The notes under the pieces: model-generated | Told to the model about the DNA's origin: nothing | Databases searched by the model: none | What the model saw: the letters and a program-made list of their open reading frames with translations, nothing else | Position numbers and translations under genes: made by a program | NCBI GenBank assembly: GCA_032718865.1 | Contig: JALUTQ010000045.1 | Span: 868,001-932,000 of the forward strand | Origin: Tilletia caries | Lineage: Eukaryota; Basidiomycota; Exobasidiomycetes; Tilletiales; Tilletiaceae | Length of the DNA stretch: 64,000 nt | Reading direction: 5' to 3' | Part shown: in pieces, positions 50,675-62,312 of the stretch | Numbering within the stretch: the first letter of the stretch is position 1 | How the letters are laid out: each line of letters starts with the position of its first letter

Positions 50675-51544
50675 TCATACGGCTGTCTTGGGCTTGGGCT
50701 TCATATACCTTGCGGCAAAGTCGACGGCGGCGACATATCCACTGCGAAATGGGATACGGGGTGACGGAGGGAGGGGAAGGAAGTGAGTCAATACAGTGAG
50801 CCAGATATGTTACATTTGCGACAAAAGGGCCGGGACACACGTACTATGTCCCCAATCCTGCAATCACACCCGTTGCCTTGTCTGAAAGGTATGAGTGATG
50901 CCGGAAGGGCTCTCGCGCATGTACGTTTGTGATCTGTGAGGAGACGAGAAGCAACATGTGAGCTCTGAATTTTCGCTGTGAGAGCAAGACAAGGTGATGA
51001 GAGAAGACTCACATGGACCTCAAGGAAGGGCACATCGGCGGCGAGGAGCGCATCTCGGATGGCAACCGAGGTATGTGTCCATGCGCCTGCGTTCAGAATG
51101 ATAGCGTCCGCGCCTTCAAAGCGGGCCTGGTGAATGCGATCGATGAGAACGCCTTCGTGGTTGGACTGAAGCGCGTCGAGCTTGATCCCGAGGCTGTGAT
51201 GCCATAGGAAGACGGGGGGAAGGGGAAGCCCAGTTCAGCAGACACGTAAGGGGAACATAGGAGAACGACGCATTGTAGCTTCCTCACCTTTCTGCCTGTG
51301 CCTTTGCGCGATTGACAACGTCGTCAAGCGTTTCGGTGCCGTAGCGCTCTGGCTCGCGAGTGCCGAGCAGGTTCAGATTGGGACCGTGCAGAAGCTGAAA
51401 GGAAGATGCGCAACGGAGTCAGCCAGCGCAGGCAGAGCATACAGGAGGGAGGGACGGAGGGAGGGGGGTACGTACCACGATGTGCTTGGCGCCTGCGAGC
51501 GGAGTCCCTGGCTTGTCGACGATGGCAGCGGCTGAGCTCGTCAT
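50675..51544 (-). CDS. qutE: Type II 3-dehydroquinate dehydratase
   Basis: Five small exons: 51544-51476, 51394-51288, 51193-51013, 50933-50845 and 50741-50675, giving 170 aa. It dehydrates 3-dehydroquinate to 3-dehydroshikimate. Type II features are complete: [19 protein letters not shown] (Arg36 and catalytic Tyr41), [15 protein letters not shown], the His of NAGAWTHTS (His99), [12 protein letters not shown] and the terminal [13 protein letters not shown]. In fungi the biosynthetic step is done by the type I domain of the AROM protein, so a free type II enzyme usually serves quinate catabolism (QutE/Qa-2). Other quinate genes are not visible here. The gene shares a 227-bp divergent promoter region with SDS22. 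Symbol assigned by function. Confidence 0.93.
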
Positions 51545-51771
51545 GGACTTGGAAATTGTGGGAGACTGGGAGGTGCGCGATGCGAGGGAGTACGTAGGAT
51601 TCCTGTCTTGACTGCTGTTGGCGCTGGGGAGTGGAAAGGCGTCGCTGTCGAGATGGGAGTCGTGGGTGTCGAGATGGAAGAAGGTCCGGTCCATGCTCAT
51701 GCTCAGAACTTCCAGAATGTGTATTTCCTGCTTGCGGACGACGATCAACCCATCGCTTCTCTTCCAGCACC
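51545..51771. promoter_or_regulatory. Divergent promoter region, dehydroquinase/SDS22
   Basis: 227 bp between oppositely oriented start codons. No TATA box recognised. GTCGAGATGG occurs twice (about 51646 and 51668), possibly a duplicated site. Confidence 0.4.
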
Positions 51772-53541
51772 ATGGCACCCGATCTCTCCGAACAGTCAGC
51801 ACTGCCAGACTCGGCAGAGGCAAGCAGCAGTAGCGCAGCGCAGGCGGATCCCGCGGCCCCTGCTGCTCCTCAGCGCCGGGTCGTTCTGTCCAATTATCCT
51901 CCCCCGCCGCCTCAAGGGCTCGCCATCGACGAACCAGAGACCGACTCCGAGGACGAAGCAGACCACCCTGCGAGAAGAGCGGCGGCAGCGGTCTTTTTTC
52001 CGACTGCGAACGCGGAAGAAGGTACGCAGGGCGGTCCAAGTTCATCAGGCCCAGCGGACGGCGTGACGGGAGCGGAGCAAGATGGTCACGACAGTTCCGA
52101 CGAGGAGAACGAGGATCTTCTGGCGACATATGCCAGCGACGAAGAGGTGAGCTTTCCCACCCCTGCGCAGCGCACTCTCACTTCCCTTGATCTCAACGCT
52201 CTCCCCCCCTCTCTCCATCACGCAGGAAATCGACCTCACCCACCTGCGCCTGCGCGCCTCCGGGCTCAAGTCGCTCCGCCTCGAACGCTTCGCACGGACC
52301 CTCAAGCATCTGACTCTGCGCGCCAATCTGCTGCGCAAGCTGCCCGCATCCTCGCATTTCGAGCTCATGACCGAGCTCACCAATCTGGATCTGTACGACA
52401 ATGAGCTGGAAAAGGTACCCGATGTGATCAAGAAGCTCGAAAAGCTCGAGTGAGTTCTTTTTCCCTTTGTTCGCAAAGGGAGGAAGCCCCCCCCCCCCTC
52501 CCAACTTGACGCCGGTGGGCCGCGGATTGATCTCAATTGACTCCCCTCTGCAACACTCCGTGTGCGAATAGGACCCTGGACCTTTCCTTCAACAACATCA
52601 GACACGTATCCAACGTATCACATCTGTCAAGATGCCATACCCTCTACTTTGTCCAAAACAAGATTGGCAGAATACGAGAGGAAGACTTCCAAGGACCCAT
52701 CGCCGAGAGCCTGACAAGCTTGGAGTTGGGAGGGAATCGATTGCGGGTGAGTGCCCTTCTCTTGCCTTAGCGTGAAGGACGAAGTGGAGCTGATGGTGAG
52801 ATCCCTCAACAGGCCATTGAGCATATCGACTGTTTAACGAAGCTGGAGGAACTCTGGCTGGGAAAGAACAAAATTAGCAAACTCGAGGTAAGTTCTCCTT
52901 CCCTTGACCTGGTTCTTTTCTTTCCTCACTGACAAGCCGCTCCCCTCTTCACGCAGAACATCTCCGGGTTCAGCTCACTACGGATTCTGTCCATCCAGTC
53001 GAACCGGATCACCAAGCTCGAGAACTTGGCAGAGCTCACAGGGCTCGAAGAGCTTTACATTGCACACAACGGCCTGACCCAGATCGGAGACGGCCTTAAA
53101 TCCAACACCACTTTGAAAGTGCTGGACGTCAGTGGGAACATGATCGAGGAGATCGACGGAGTCTCGCACTTGTCTAACCTAGTCGAGTTTTGGGTACGTA
53201 GGTCGTTCACACCCACTCGCTAACGCTGCAGGTTCACACTCTGATCTTCATCTCCCCTTTCCCCCATCAGGCAAATGACAACAAGATTGTCTCCTTCAAC
53301 TACCTCGACAAGCACTTCGGACCTACGCTCATGCCGCAGTTGGAGACGCTCTATCTGGAGGGCAACCCGGCTCAGCGCGCCGATGGGCCGAACTACAGGC
53401 GTAAAGTCATGCTGGCGTGTCCACAGATCAAGCAGATCGATGCCACAGTGAGTCGGGACTTCCCCAGCGGCTTGAATGACGCTCATCAAGGTTGATCTTG
53501 TTCTGACCCTGTAACACCTTCCTCAGTTCGTCAAGGCATGA
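51772..53541 (+). CDS. SDS22: PP1 regulatory subunit Sds22
   Basis: Seven exons: 51772-52146, 52226-52449, 52572-52746, 52813-52887, 52957-53193, 53271-53447 and 53527-53541, giving 425 aa. Sds22 binds the phosphatase PP1 catalytic subunit and controls its maturation and mitotic activity. The first 125 residues are acidic and disordered. From about 126 a regular run of 22-residue leucine-rich repeats follows (LTNLDLYDNELEKVPDVI, LDLSFNNIRHVSNV, LEELWLGKNKISKLE, LRILSIQSNRITKLENLA, LEELYIAHNGLTQIGDG), closing with the family cap (LETLYLEGNPAQ...YRRKVMLACPQIKQIDA). The last exon adds only four codons (FVKA). Intron 2 includes a run of twelve C. Confidence 0.96.
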
Positions 53542-54002
53542 GATCCAAGACTGCAGTGCTATAAGGCGGACGTACTCTTCCTGGTCGGATTCAGAAGGAG
53601 ACGGTAGCACCCAAATATCTGTTCAGCATCTTTACTCGGTTCCACTGTTCAACACACGGCCCAGGTCACTCTTACCCGCAGTTTCAACACTTCTCCATTC
53701 AGCGTGCTCCTTCAACACGGTCACGTCCATGGGCCATGGTACTCCTTCAACACGGGCCCAACGAAATAGAAACCAATGACATCGTGTCCTCTTGAAGTGA
53801 AGATGTGCTTTCCCATTGCAGAGAGAGACAATCGTAAGAGGAAAGGTGCAGGAACTCCAAACGCGAGATATTGGAAGGAGAAGGCCAGTCGCGGGCCGGG
53901 AAAATAATGACCCGAATGGTCTTGAGGTCCAGACCGTCTCTGCTGTCAGTCTCTCGCAAAGGGAGGCGGGTGTAGAAACGGGGGCCTGGGCGTGTTCCTG
54001 CT
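53542..54002. other. Intergenic between convergent genes
   Basis: 460 bp. A short direct repeat (CTCCTTCAACACG) occurs at about 53707 and 53742. No gene seen. Confidence 0.5.
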
Positions 54003-56281
54003 CTACTCTGGCAGGGGACACCTGTAGGTAGCCTGATTCCACCCATATTCCCACTTGTCTGTCGCGGTAGAAGGAAGCAACAGCCCTTCGAGCGCAGTAA
54101 CCGCAAGCGGCGGACTCTTAGCCAGCATGTGTCCACACGAGTCGAAAACTTCCATCTGGATCAAGCGCGAGCCCTTAATGCGCGTCCCCAGCTCGGTCGT
54201 GGTCTCGAAGCCCTCTCTGGGGATGACGACCCGCGACCGCGTCCGTATCCCGTGAGTGATCCGGTACTCCGCCACACCAGCCGCTCCGTTCCAGCTGATC
54301 CAAGCGACGCGTGTGAAATTGGCCACGTTGGAGATGTTGGCCTGGCCCATGTCGGCACTGAGCTTGATCCTAGGCGGCCAGTGCGGCTGGCCCCTCCATC
54401 GACGTCCTAGGTAGGTCCGGTACGAATCTACGTTCTTGTTGCCCACCTGGTGCGACTTCTGCTTGGGTAGCTTATACTCCGCGAGCCAGAGGGGTACGCC
54501 AGATCGCTCGTAGAGAGCTAGGAAGGGCTTCACGCCGTAGGCGAGCAGGACGGGTGTCTGGCCGACGCGACCATACCGTGACGTACTGGAAGAATTTGCT
54601 GATGACAGCCTTCCCGCTGCATCATTGTGCCGTCCGTCCCACGGTGGGAAGGGTGGGAGGATCTGCAAGTTTCCCTGCGAGGTCGACAAGATCTTCTTAA
54701 ATCCGGGCACCTGTCGTCCCGGATCTTCGTAGACCTGCACGATGTGCGCCGTCTTGGCGCTCATGTCGAGTTCGATGATCAAGCCGCGCGACTCGTTCCG
54801 GTCATGTTTGGTCTTCGAGAGCGCTGCATTGTCGTACAGACTGATTTTCCGGTTCTTCTTTTGTTGCGAGGCATTCGGTGTATTGACGCCCTGCGACGCC
54901 GCTTTGATCTCATCCAACGACCAAACTCCGTGCTTCTCCTCTTCCTCAAGCCAAAGAGCGTTGTGCTGCCAGGAAAACTCTGAACTGCCATTTCCTGTGA
55001 AATTGGAGTTCGGTCCACCAAGTTGCCAGAGTGTCTCCTTTGTTTGCCCGTCGATGTAGAAAAGGGTCGCCAAGCTGCGGAGGGAGACGAGGTAGTTTCC
55101 CAGTTGGTCCTTATACACCGAGTTCGTCTGCAATGGTACCGAAGGGCAAAGGTAAGTCAGGCCAGATGGATCAACATCGCAAGGCCGGTCCCCTTGTCGA
55201 GACGGAAAAAATGACCAACGAGGCCTAGAATGTAACTCACATGTGCCCAATCCCACGGCTTCTTCGAGGTATAGTTCGGTTTGGGTTTGATGCGGGACAT
55301 ATCGAAAGAGATTCCGGCCTCGTAAGGGCTCCATCCAAAGATGGGCTTGCCAGTCCTGCCAGTCTCGAACGAGTACTCCACGAAAGCGGAGTCGAAGATG
55401 GCCCCGTCCTCTGCGGACCCACCCAGTCTGGAGTGATCGAAGGGCCCCAGCTGGCGGTATACGGTGGAGATGAGGGTGTCGTCTGCAAGATAGCACAAAC
55501 GGGGTTGGTTAGCGCTCCCGGATCGAGCCCGTGCAAGCAAACCCTAAGAAGGACACCCCTTACCTGCTGTCAAAGTTAGGTCGTGAAAGTCAATGGGGTC
55601 AGGGAGTGTGACGTTGAGGACGATCTTGTAAGACTCGTCGAGCAAGAGGCAATATCCCGTTCCATACCCCGGCCAGCGATTGAAGTGGCCGCTCCAAGCG
55701 AGTAAGTGAGGTTTGCCACGATACTCGACCCTTTGCAGATTGAACGCGCCAGACCCGAGCCCGGCCTCGTCATTCAGCCAAAGAAGCTCAAACTCCCCCT
55801 TGCGGGAGTTGAAGTCCCATATTTGCATCGACGGTGGCCGGATGGTGACGGGTGCGAGGTAGAGATTGTGTCTGGCCAATACAAAGGGGGCGTTTGGGTG
55901 TGCATATCGGATCCGGAGGTCGACGGGAGTGAACTGCGGCTCGGTCTGGAATACGGGACTGTTTGCTTGACCGTCGTTCTTCTGCGGGTCGTCATCGTCG
56001 TCTTTGTCGTCCTGGTCGTTCTTCGGCGGTTGCCATGGTTTTAACTGAGGACGGCTGGGATTCTCTTTATATTGGCGGCTGGCGGAAGAAGGGCTGGACT
56101 CTTGTAAAGCGTCATCTGCCTGAGCTTGTGAATACGGTATTGATGGTAGCATCGATGATTCTGTCCGGCTGGCAAGGACGAGCAGAGTAGCAAGGAGGAC
56201 GAATGCGAAGGAGGACCATAATCGTGACCTTAATTTCGATAATCTTGTGCCGTGCTTCTGGATGGATTTGGCTGCGAACAT
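54003..56281 (-). CDS. Arylsulfotransferase (ASST)-family protein
   Basis: Three exons: 56281-55564, 55482-55241 and 55127-54003, giving 694 aa. It starts with a basic stretch and one membrane anchor (about residues 24-40, WSSFAFVLLATLLVLAS), then a low-complexity Asp-rich linker, so the large domain should be luminal or extracellular. That domain has the repeated beta-propeller features of fungal ASST proteins (MQIWDFNSRKGEFELLWLN, HDLTLTAG split by intron 1, LFYIDGQTKETLWQLGG, FSWQHNALWLEEEEKHG). A His in SWQHNA is the likely active-site residue by analogy. In bacteria ASST moves sulfate between phenols; in fungi the activity is mostly untested. Several Asn-X-Ser/Thr sites fit secretion. 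Confidence 0.8.
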
Positions 56282-56711
56282 CTTGGAGAGCCCCAGCGAC
56301 GACGTCTATGACTTGATGGCGATCCTTCGATGTGAGCCTTGAGGTGTTTAGATGGTAGTAGTACAGCAAGCCCGAGGCCCGGGCCGCGCAATTCGACGAA
56401 AGGTTGAAGCCGAGGTCTTCCTGGATGCTGGACGGCCTGGAAATTGCAGCGGATCAGAACATGTTAACGCAAGGAGAGACTGCTCATAGCTCATAGGGAT
56501 GGAAGATAAAATCAGGACGTACTTCCTCTCAACAATCAGATGATGTCTGCGTGACCTGTGATGCTGAAGGCCAGCACGAGTCCACGACTGGTTCTAGACG
56601 AGGAGGGTAATACTTGGAGGGCTTCGATAATTGCGTTCCGTCGGTCGGGAAACGGAAATCGGCGGAAGACACGAAGATATAAGCGACCTCTCGCCTCCCA
56701 GAAGAATCCCT
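56282..56711. other. ASST upstream region
   Basis: About 430 bp up to the MITE target site; likely holds the ASST promoter. No gene or clear motif. Confidence 0.4.
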
Positions 56712-56714
56712 GAG

Positions 56715-57159
56715 GCGGTGATCAGTTGCGGGCGCGCGCTCAAAAAGGGCGCTCAAACACAGAGCGCGAGGCCCCTCGCGCCGCGCTCTGAAAATCTGCT
56801 TCTCAGAGCGCGCGCCCACAACTGAACAACGCTTGCGCCGGAAAGTGCGCTCTGCTTTCTCCGGCTCGGCCTCTGCTTTCTCATTTTGTGGTTTGTATTG
56901 ATTTTTGTGATCAATACAAACGTCACGTGATGCTTCTGTAATCGAGCGGGAGCCAGAGCGCGCGCTCGAAGAGGTGGGCCGATCGAAATAGGTCGGCCCA
57001 GCGCCGCGCTCAGAACTGAGTGAGGGCGCTCTGAAATTTTTGGGCCCCCGGCTCTGAAAACGCGGAACTGAACATGCGTGCGCTTTCATGTCGGCCCAAA
57101 AAAAAAACAGAGCGCGCGCTCATTTTTCAAGGTGAGCGCGCTCGCAACTGATCACCGCC
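56715..57159 (-). mobile_element. MITE family A, copy 3 (inverted)
   Basis: About 445 bp, near identical to the 26.8 and 27.7 kb copies but in opposite orientation, flanked by TGA on both sides (56712-56714 and 57160-57162). It differs by single-base changes in T/A runs (for example CACAAAAATC against CACAAAATC). The TGA target shows that the duplication is TNA rather than strictly TAA. It lies about 400 bp upstream of the sulfotransferase-like gene. Confidence 0.85.
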
Positions 57160-57162
57160 TGA

Positions 57163-57565
57163 GCTTCTTGCAAGCTGCAGGCGTTCGAATCGTCTTGATC
57201 CTGCTGTTGGCCCTGTTGGCGGTGCGGGCGTGCTGTTCGTGATCCGCTGTGGCCAGGCACCACACTACGCCCCGTGTCCCGCATATCCCGCATAATTTCA
57301 TATGTAAACCCTGCTTCCACCCATCCACCACGCTTACGCCCTGACCAGGCCCCTCGTATAAAAGTCGCCCCGTCTTGCTTAGCTCCTGTCAACTCCCCCC
57401 TCCCCCTCCACGTACCTTGGTTCTTTCCTTCTTGCCTATCAGCGGAACCATATTGCTGTACTAGCTAACCCGTTTCCCCTTACCCATTATTATTTGCGTT
57501 CCTGAAGATATCGCGTTCCCCTCGTCGCCCTCAACATTCCCCTGACACCCACGCGCTGGACAAGA
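57163..57565 (+). promoter_or_regulatory. Promoter region of the sulfotransferase-like gene, TATA box
   Basis: A clear TATAAAAG lies at 57357-57364, about 200 bp before the start codon, followed by a CT-rich stretch (57390-57430) typical of fungal transcription start regions. The MITE copy ends just upstream. Confidence 0.55.
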
Positions 57566-58694
57566 ATGGCATCCTCAGTCGCTCCCACCGCGTCCCGGCC
57601 CAATCCCGCCAACATGCGCATCATAGGTGCAGGCATTCCTCGAACAGGAACGCTCTCCATGAAGCAGGCCCTGGACATCCTCGGCTTCCCGTGCCATCAT
57701 ATGTGAGCACTCTTCCCGGATCTACGAACTGCGGTCGTTTGCTAAAGAGATTTTGATTTGGCGGTGCAGGGCAGCGGTGTTGGCAGACCGAACAGATTAC
57801 GAGGCGAAGACGTGGACAAAAGCAGGCACGGAGGGACTCACCGATGCTGAATGGGACGACCTCCTCCGACCGTGGCAAGCCTGTATCGACGCGCCTTCCG
57901 CCTGTTTTTACAAACAGCTTGCGGACCTCTACCCAGACGCCAAGATCATAGTCACTACACGCGACGCGAAGAAGTGGCTCGCCTCCATGCAACGCACCAT
58001 TGGTGTACGACGACCCGGCGACTGGGAATGGTTTCTCATGTCAAACTTCAGCCCCGCCCTCCGACACATGACTCCCATGTGGAAAGCCACCGTCTGGAAA
58101 GGCTGCTTCAAGGACTTGCCTCTCGCCGAGCACATCCTCCCGGATTTTGTCGGAGAAGTGCTCGACTTTTTCCGCGCGAGGGGTGAATTGGATCGCGTGC
58201 TCGTTTACGACATAGATTCGAAAGAGGAGGGCCAACTGGGATGGACTCGCGTCTGTCCGTTTTTGGAGGTACCCGTACCAGAGGGCGTGGCCTGGCCCGA
58301 CGTCAACGCGAGCGATCCAGAAAAGGTGCGTCGAATGCAAGACGCAGCGGGTGACGCGACGCGTGCCGCGTTTGGCGGCCCAGGCGCAGCCAGCGGCGAG
58401 AAGAAGGACAGCAGCACCAACTCTGCTGATGCTGTCGAATCTCAAAAGGCTCTCGGAGGCGCGTCCACTGCCAAGGCAGCCGTCGACGCGTCTGCAGGTG
58501 TCGTCAGCAAGGACAAAAAGGCCGTCAAGACTGGGTTCGAGAGCTACATGGGCGGAGCTCGACCGAGTCCGAATGCCGAAGTCGCGCGGATCAAGCACAA
58601 TCTCAACTGGGGGCTGCAGGTCGTTGTGGGAAGCGCACTCGTGGTCGGCCTCAGCGCGCGGGCTTGGGCCTGGTACGCGCCTGGTCGGCGATAA
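57566..58694 (+). CDS. Sulfotransferase-like P-loop protein
   Basis: Two exons: 57566-57702 and 57770-58694, giving 353 aa. The phosphosulfate-binding loop is near the N-terminus (GAGIPRTGTLSMKQALDILG, residues 21-40), followed by WDDLLRPWQACIDAPSACFY and the second binding strand YPDAKIIVTTRDAKKWLASM. This matches the fungal sulfotransferase family (PF17784 type), often found near secondary-metabolism genes; few members have known substrates. The C-terminus adds an Ala/Ser/Lys-rich linker and one hydrophobic segment (about 330-345, VVVGSALVVGLSARAWAWY), so the protein is probably tail-anchored with its catalytic part in the cytosol. A TATA box lies about 200 bp upstream. Confidence 0.8.
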
Positions 58695-59576
58695 AGCCCG
58701 ACTTCTGTATCTGTCATCTGGCGAACGTTCGCCGTCCTTTCCTTTGGCCCTTTGTATTTCGTTGCGACATTTTTCCCAGTCTTCTATCGCATATGGTTAC
58801 CTCCTTCAACTCTTTCCATTGATCATTGAGCTTCACCATCGTCCCGCCACTCACATCTACGTATACCTTCTGCAGCCTGAACGCCTGAACATGTACTCGA
58901 CCAGAACTTCCCAAGTCCAACGACCATCCCAATTGAATGTTTACCCACCCCGCAAGTTACGTACCGCCGGACAATAATGTCGCCGGACTTGCGCTGCAAG
59001 TAAAATTAGCTTTGCGCAATTATCCGGCTCGAAATCCTGGAGCCTGTGAAGACCACTTTCGCCCTGACGAAGCGATGGAAAGAACGAGGTCGGGAGTCGG
59101 TGCCCGGTGGTCATCTGCTCGGTTCACCGTTCACCAGAGGGCAGAGGCTGACTGAAGTCCACCATCTGCCACTCGTACATACAAGGCGACGGGGACTATT
59201 CCTGAAAGGTTGAGTCTGTGAGAACTGTGCGTAAGGCGCCTCATGCTGCATATTCATTATGAGAGCTCGGCTTGACTGTAACAACTGACAAATAACCTGT
59301 AACTCTCCCTTGGCTTCCTTCTTACCTCTCCCCAGCCATTGACGTCCATCAATCAGTCAAGAATACTGTAGCAAGAATACCGAATACTGTAGCTATGTAA
59401 GTGTCGAAGAAGCTTATTGGACGAAAAGGAGCTGACACGTTCTTTTTTTCCCTTCGCTTCGTCCATAAAAGAGAGCTGAAGTAGCATCCTCATCCCCCTC
59501 CCTTCTTTCGTTCCTCCCCCATCCTTTCCGCCTCATCCCCTTCACCGGCGACCTCCACGCAGAACAGACCTTCAGT
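58695..59576. other. Intergenic; GMC gene promoter region
   Basis: 882 bp without a convincing ORF. AATACTGTAG occurs twice (59362-59371 and 59382-59391) in a short imperfect repeat. CATAAAAG (59464-59471), about 105 bp before the GMC start codon, is a plausible TATA element. Confidence 0.45.
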
Positions 59577-62004
59577 ATGATCAACTTCGGCACAGCTACT
59601 GTGCTTACCGCCTTTATCGCCAGCACTGTGGCAACTCCTCTCTCTTCGTCCTTCGTGAAGCGTTCCGCCTCCGTCATAACGACTGATCCAGCAGTTGCCA
59701 CTGGTCAAGTTTGGGATGTGAGTCTTTCCCTCCCCCCCGAAGACTTCAAGGGGCGAATCTGTAGTTCGACGAAGTGTCACTGAAACTGACCATCCTTCTG
59801 CTCTCCTTTATAGTACGTTATTGTGTAAGTCCTGGCATGATGGACTCAGTCTGGAGCTATCAATGTATTGCGAAGAGCTAGAGATGCTGATCATACGCTC
59901 TTTCTGCCCTTATTTCAATGTTTGCAGAGGCGGTGGGCTTGCTGGTGAGTTAAACGCATCTCCAGCGATCAAGAAGACACGATCTGATTCCCTCCTCTCT
60001 CCGTCTGTCCACGCCTATCTAGGTCTCACGGTGGCAAACCGACTCACGTAAGAGCTCTTCTCTACTCTGTGGCTTACCACTAGGAGGTATTTTGGCACTG
60101 ACCATCAGTCCCGTCCCGCTGGTAGAGAGAATTCGGGCATCTCTGTCCTCGTCATTGAGGCCGGAGCGGACACCCGTGACGACTTCCGCATTCGTAGCTT
60201 GGACCAATACGGAAAGGTGAGAAAGCAGAAGAGCTCTCCTTGGCTGCTGTACCTCCCATTAGTACAACAAAAAGATCTCATGAAAGTTGGCTACTCATCT
60301 ACAGGGCTTTGCAGCTAACAATACGGACATCAATTGGCGATACACCGCTACAAATGGCAAACTTGTCTCAGCTGGCAAGGGACTGGGAGGCTCTACTTCG
60401 ATCAATGGTGCGGCCTGGACGGTAAGTCGGAACTCATTCGGTCGGCTTCAAAGCACGCTTCAAGGATGATACTTACCCAGTTACGATCACTCATCCAGCG
60501 CGGCGACGTCGTCGAGCTTGATAACATCGGCCGACTCGGGAACACCGGCTGGAATTACGATTCCATGCTGTCCTACATGAACAAGGCTGAGAAATTTACC
60601 ATCCCAAACGGAGATGTGGCCTCGCTCGGCGGGCAATACAACGCAACGTCTCACGGATTCTCAGGCTACGTCTCTGTCCGTTTCGGCGACGTAGTCAAGG
60701 ACAACACTACCCAGCGTCGGTCCTCACCTTCCGCGGGTCTGCACGAACGATTCTGGACGGGCCCTCAACAGCCCGCCTTTGTCAAGGCTGTCGATCAGAC
60801 CTTGGGCATTAAGCCTCTCGCTGACGTTGCAGCGGGCAAGACGAATGGAGTCGCTTACTTCCCCAACACGTTCCTGCCAGGTCCAGGCAAGCTGCGATCG
60901 TCATCGGCTATTGCTTACCTGAGTCCCATCGAGTTCTCACGATCGAACTTGGTCGTGCTCACCAACTTCCGCGGCTGGAAGCTGATCTGGGATCCGACAA
61001 AGAACGCAACGGCGACCGGTGTGGTGATTCAACAAAGCCCAGGAGGACCAACGTACAACGTCAGTGCGAAGCGTGAAGTCATCGTGGCGGCGGGCTCGAT
61101 CAAGTCGCCCATCTTCCTCGAGCACAGCGGGGTCGGAAACGCGACCGTTCTCTCCAAGCTGCGGGTCCCACTCAAAGTCAACCTTCCCGGCGTGGGCGCC
61201 AATCTGCAGGAGCAAACGAATGGCGTACTGGGCATTCCGAACGGAACGATTCCGTACGGGGGCGTTGGTCCGGGCAATGTCGTCGCTTTCGGCTCTGTGG
61301 CTCAGCTCATGCCGAACAATGTTACGGCGGTTCGGCAAGCGATTGAAAGCAAGTACACCACCTGGGCTCGTGATGCCGTGGTAGCAGGCGCAGCTGTAAA
61401 CTCTGCAGGCCTCATCGCGCAGTGGAAGCTGGCTGTCAGTGCCCTCTTTGACTACAACGTCGGTGCTACCGAGTTTCTGTTCACCACCGGTTTCCCGACG
61501 AACGACTACGGGATCGAGTTGTGGCCGCTCCTTCCCTTCAGCCGCGGATACGTGCACGCAGTCTCGGCCGACGCTTTCAGCAACGCGACGGTCAACCCGC
61601 GCTACTTCTCCGTTCCCTTCGACATGGATCTCCAAGTCGCGTCCTCGCGCGCTGCCCGTCGGATCCTGCAAGGCGACGCGTTCAAGAACATCTCTTCGGG
61701 ACCCGAGAACAAGCCCGGGTTCAAAGTCGTCCCCGACGATAGCGTCAACCACGGCTCGTACGCGACCTGGCAGGCCTGGATCAGCAAGAACTTCGGCTCG
61801 GTGGCTCATCCCATCGCTACCTGTTCGCTCGCACCTCGCGCGATGGGAGGTGTGGTGGATCCGAATTTCCTCGTGTACGGCACGACCAACGTTCGCGTTG
61901 TCGATGCGAGTACGCTGCCGATGCAGATCTCGGCCCACCTCAGTTCAACCCTCTATGGCATCGCGGAGCGCGCGGCGGACTCCATTAAGGCAGCTCAAAC
62001 CTGA
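59577..62004 (+). CDS. Secreted GMC oxidoreductase (aryl-alcohol-oxidase-like)
   Basis: Seven exons: 59577-59717, 59814-59824, 59928-59944, 60023-60047, 60126-60216, 60305-60421 and 60499-62004, giving 635 aa. A signal peptide (about residues 1-20) precedes the FAD domain. The dinucleotide motif YVIVGGGLAGLTVANRLT is assembled from three microexons of 11, 17 and 25 nt. Next come SVLVIEAGAD, GKGLGGSTSINGAAW, the substrate domain, and the C-terminal PROSITE-like region with HPIATCSLAPRAMGGVV and ISAHLSSTLYGIAERAAD, whose two His are the usual catalytic pair. GMC enzymes oxidise alcohols or sugars and release hydrogen peroxide. Aryl-alcohol oxidase or a choline/glucose-type relative are both possible. 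The 60126 acceptor (GGTAG) is chosen because only it keeps frame. Confidence 0.88.
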
Positions 62005-62312
62005 TGGACTTGCTAACTTATCAAGGGTCTCTCCATTCGCCTTCTCCTGCATTCTCATCTTAGACCACGTCTTGCCTCGTCTTTATCATCAGCTACCTTA
62101 CACTTTCACCAGGCTTGGACGCCTAGGACGCAATTGGAACATGTGTCCTTTGTCATAGAAGAACACTGCACAGAGGTGATTCGGGAATCTATGTGACAGG
62201 ATGAGAAGACCGCAGTTGGCGGACATCGTGCCTGGGGGATATGTATAACGATGCAGGGGAAGGAACAGGGGGACGTGGGACGTGGGACCTGGGATGAATT
62301 AGAGGGAGGAGA
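62005..62312. other. Intergenic between convergent genes
   Basis: 308 bp. A short GGGACGTGGGACGTGGGACCTGGGA repeat lies at about 62270-62294. No gene. Confidence 0.55.
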
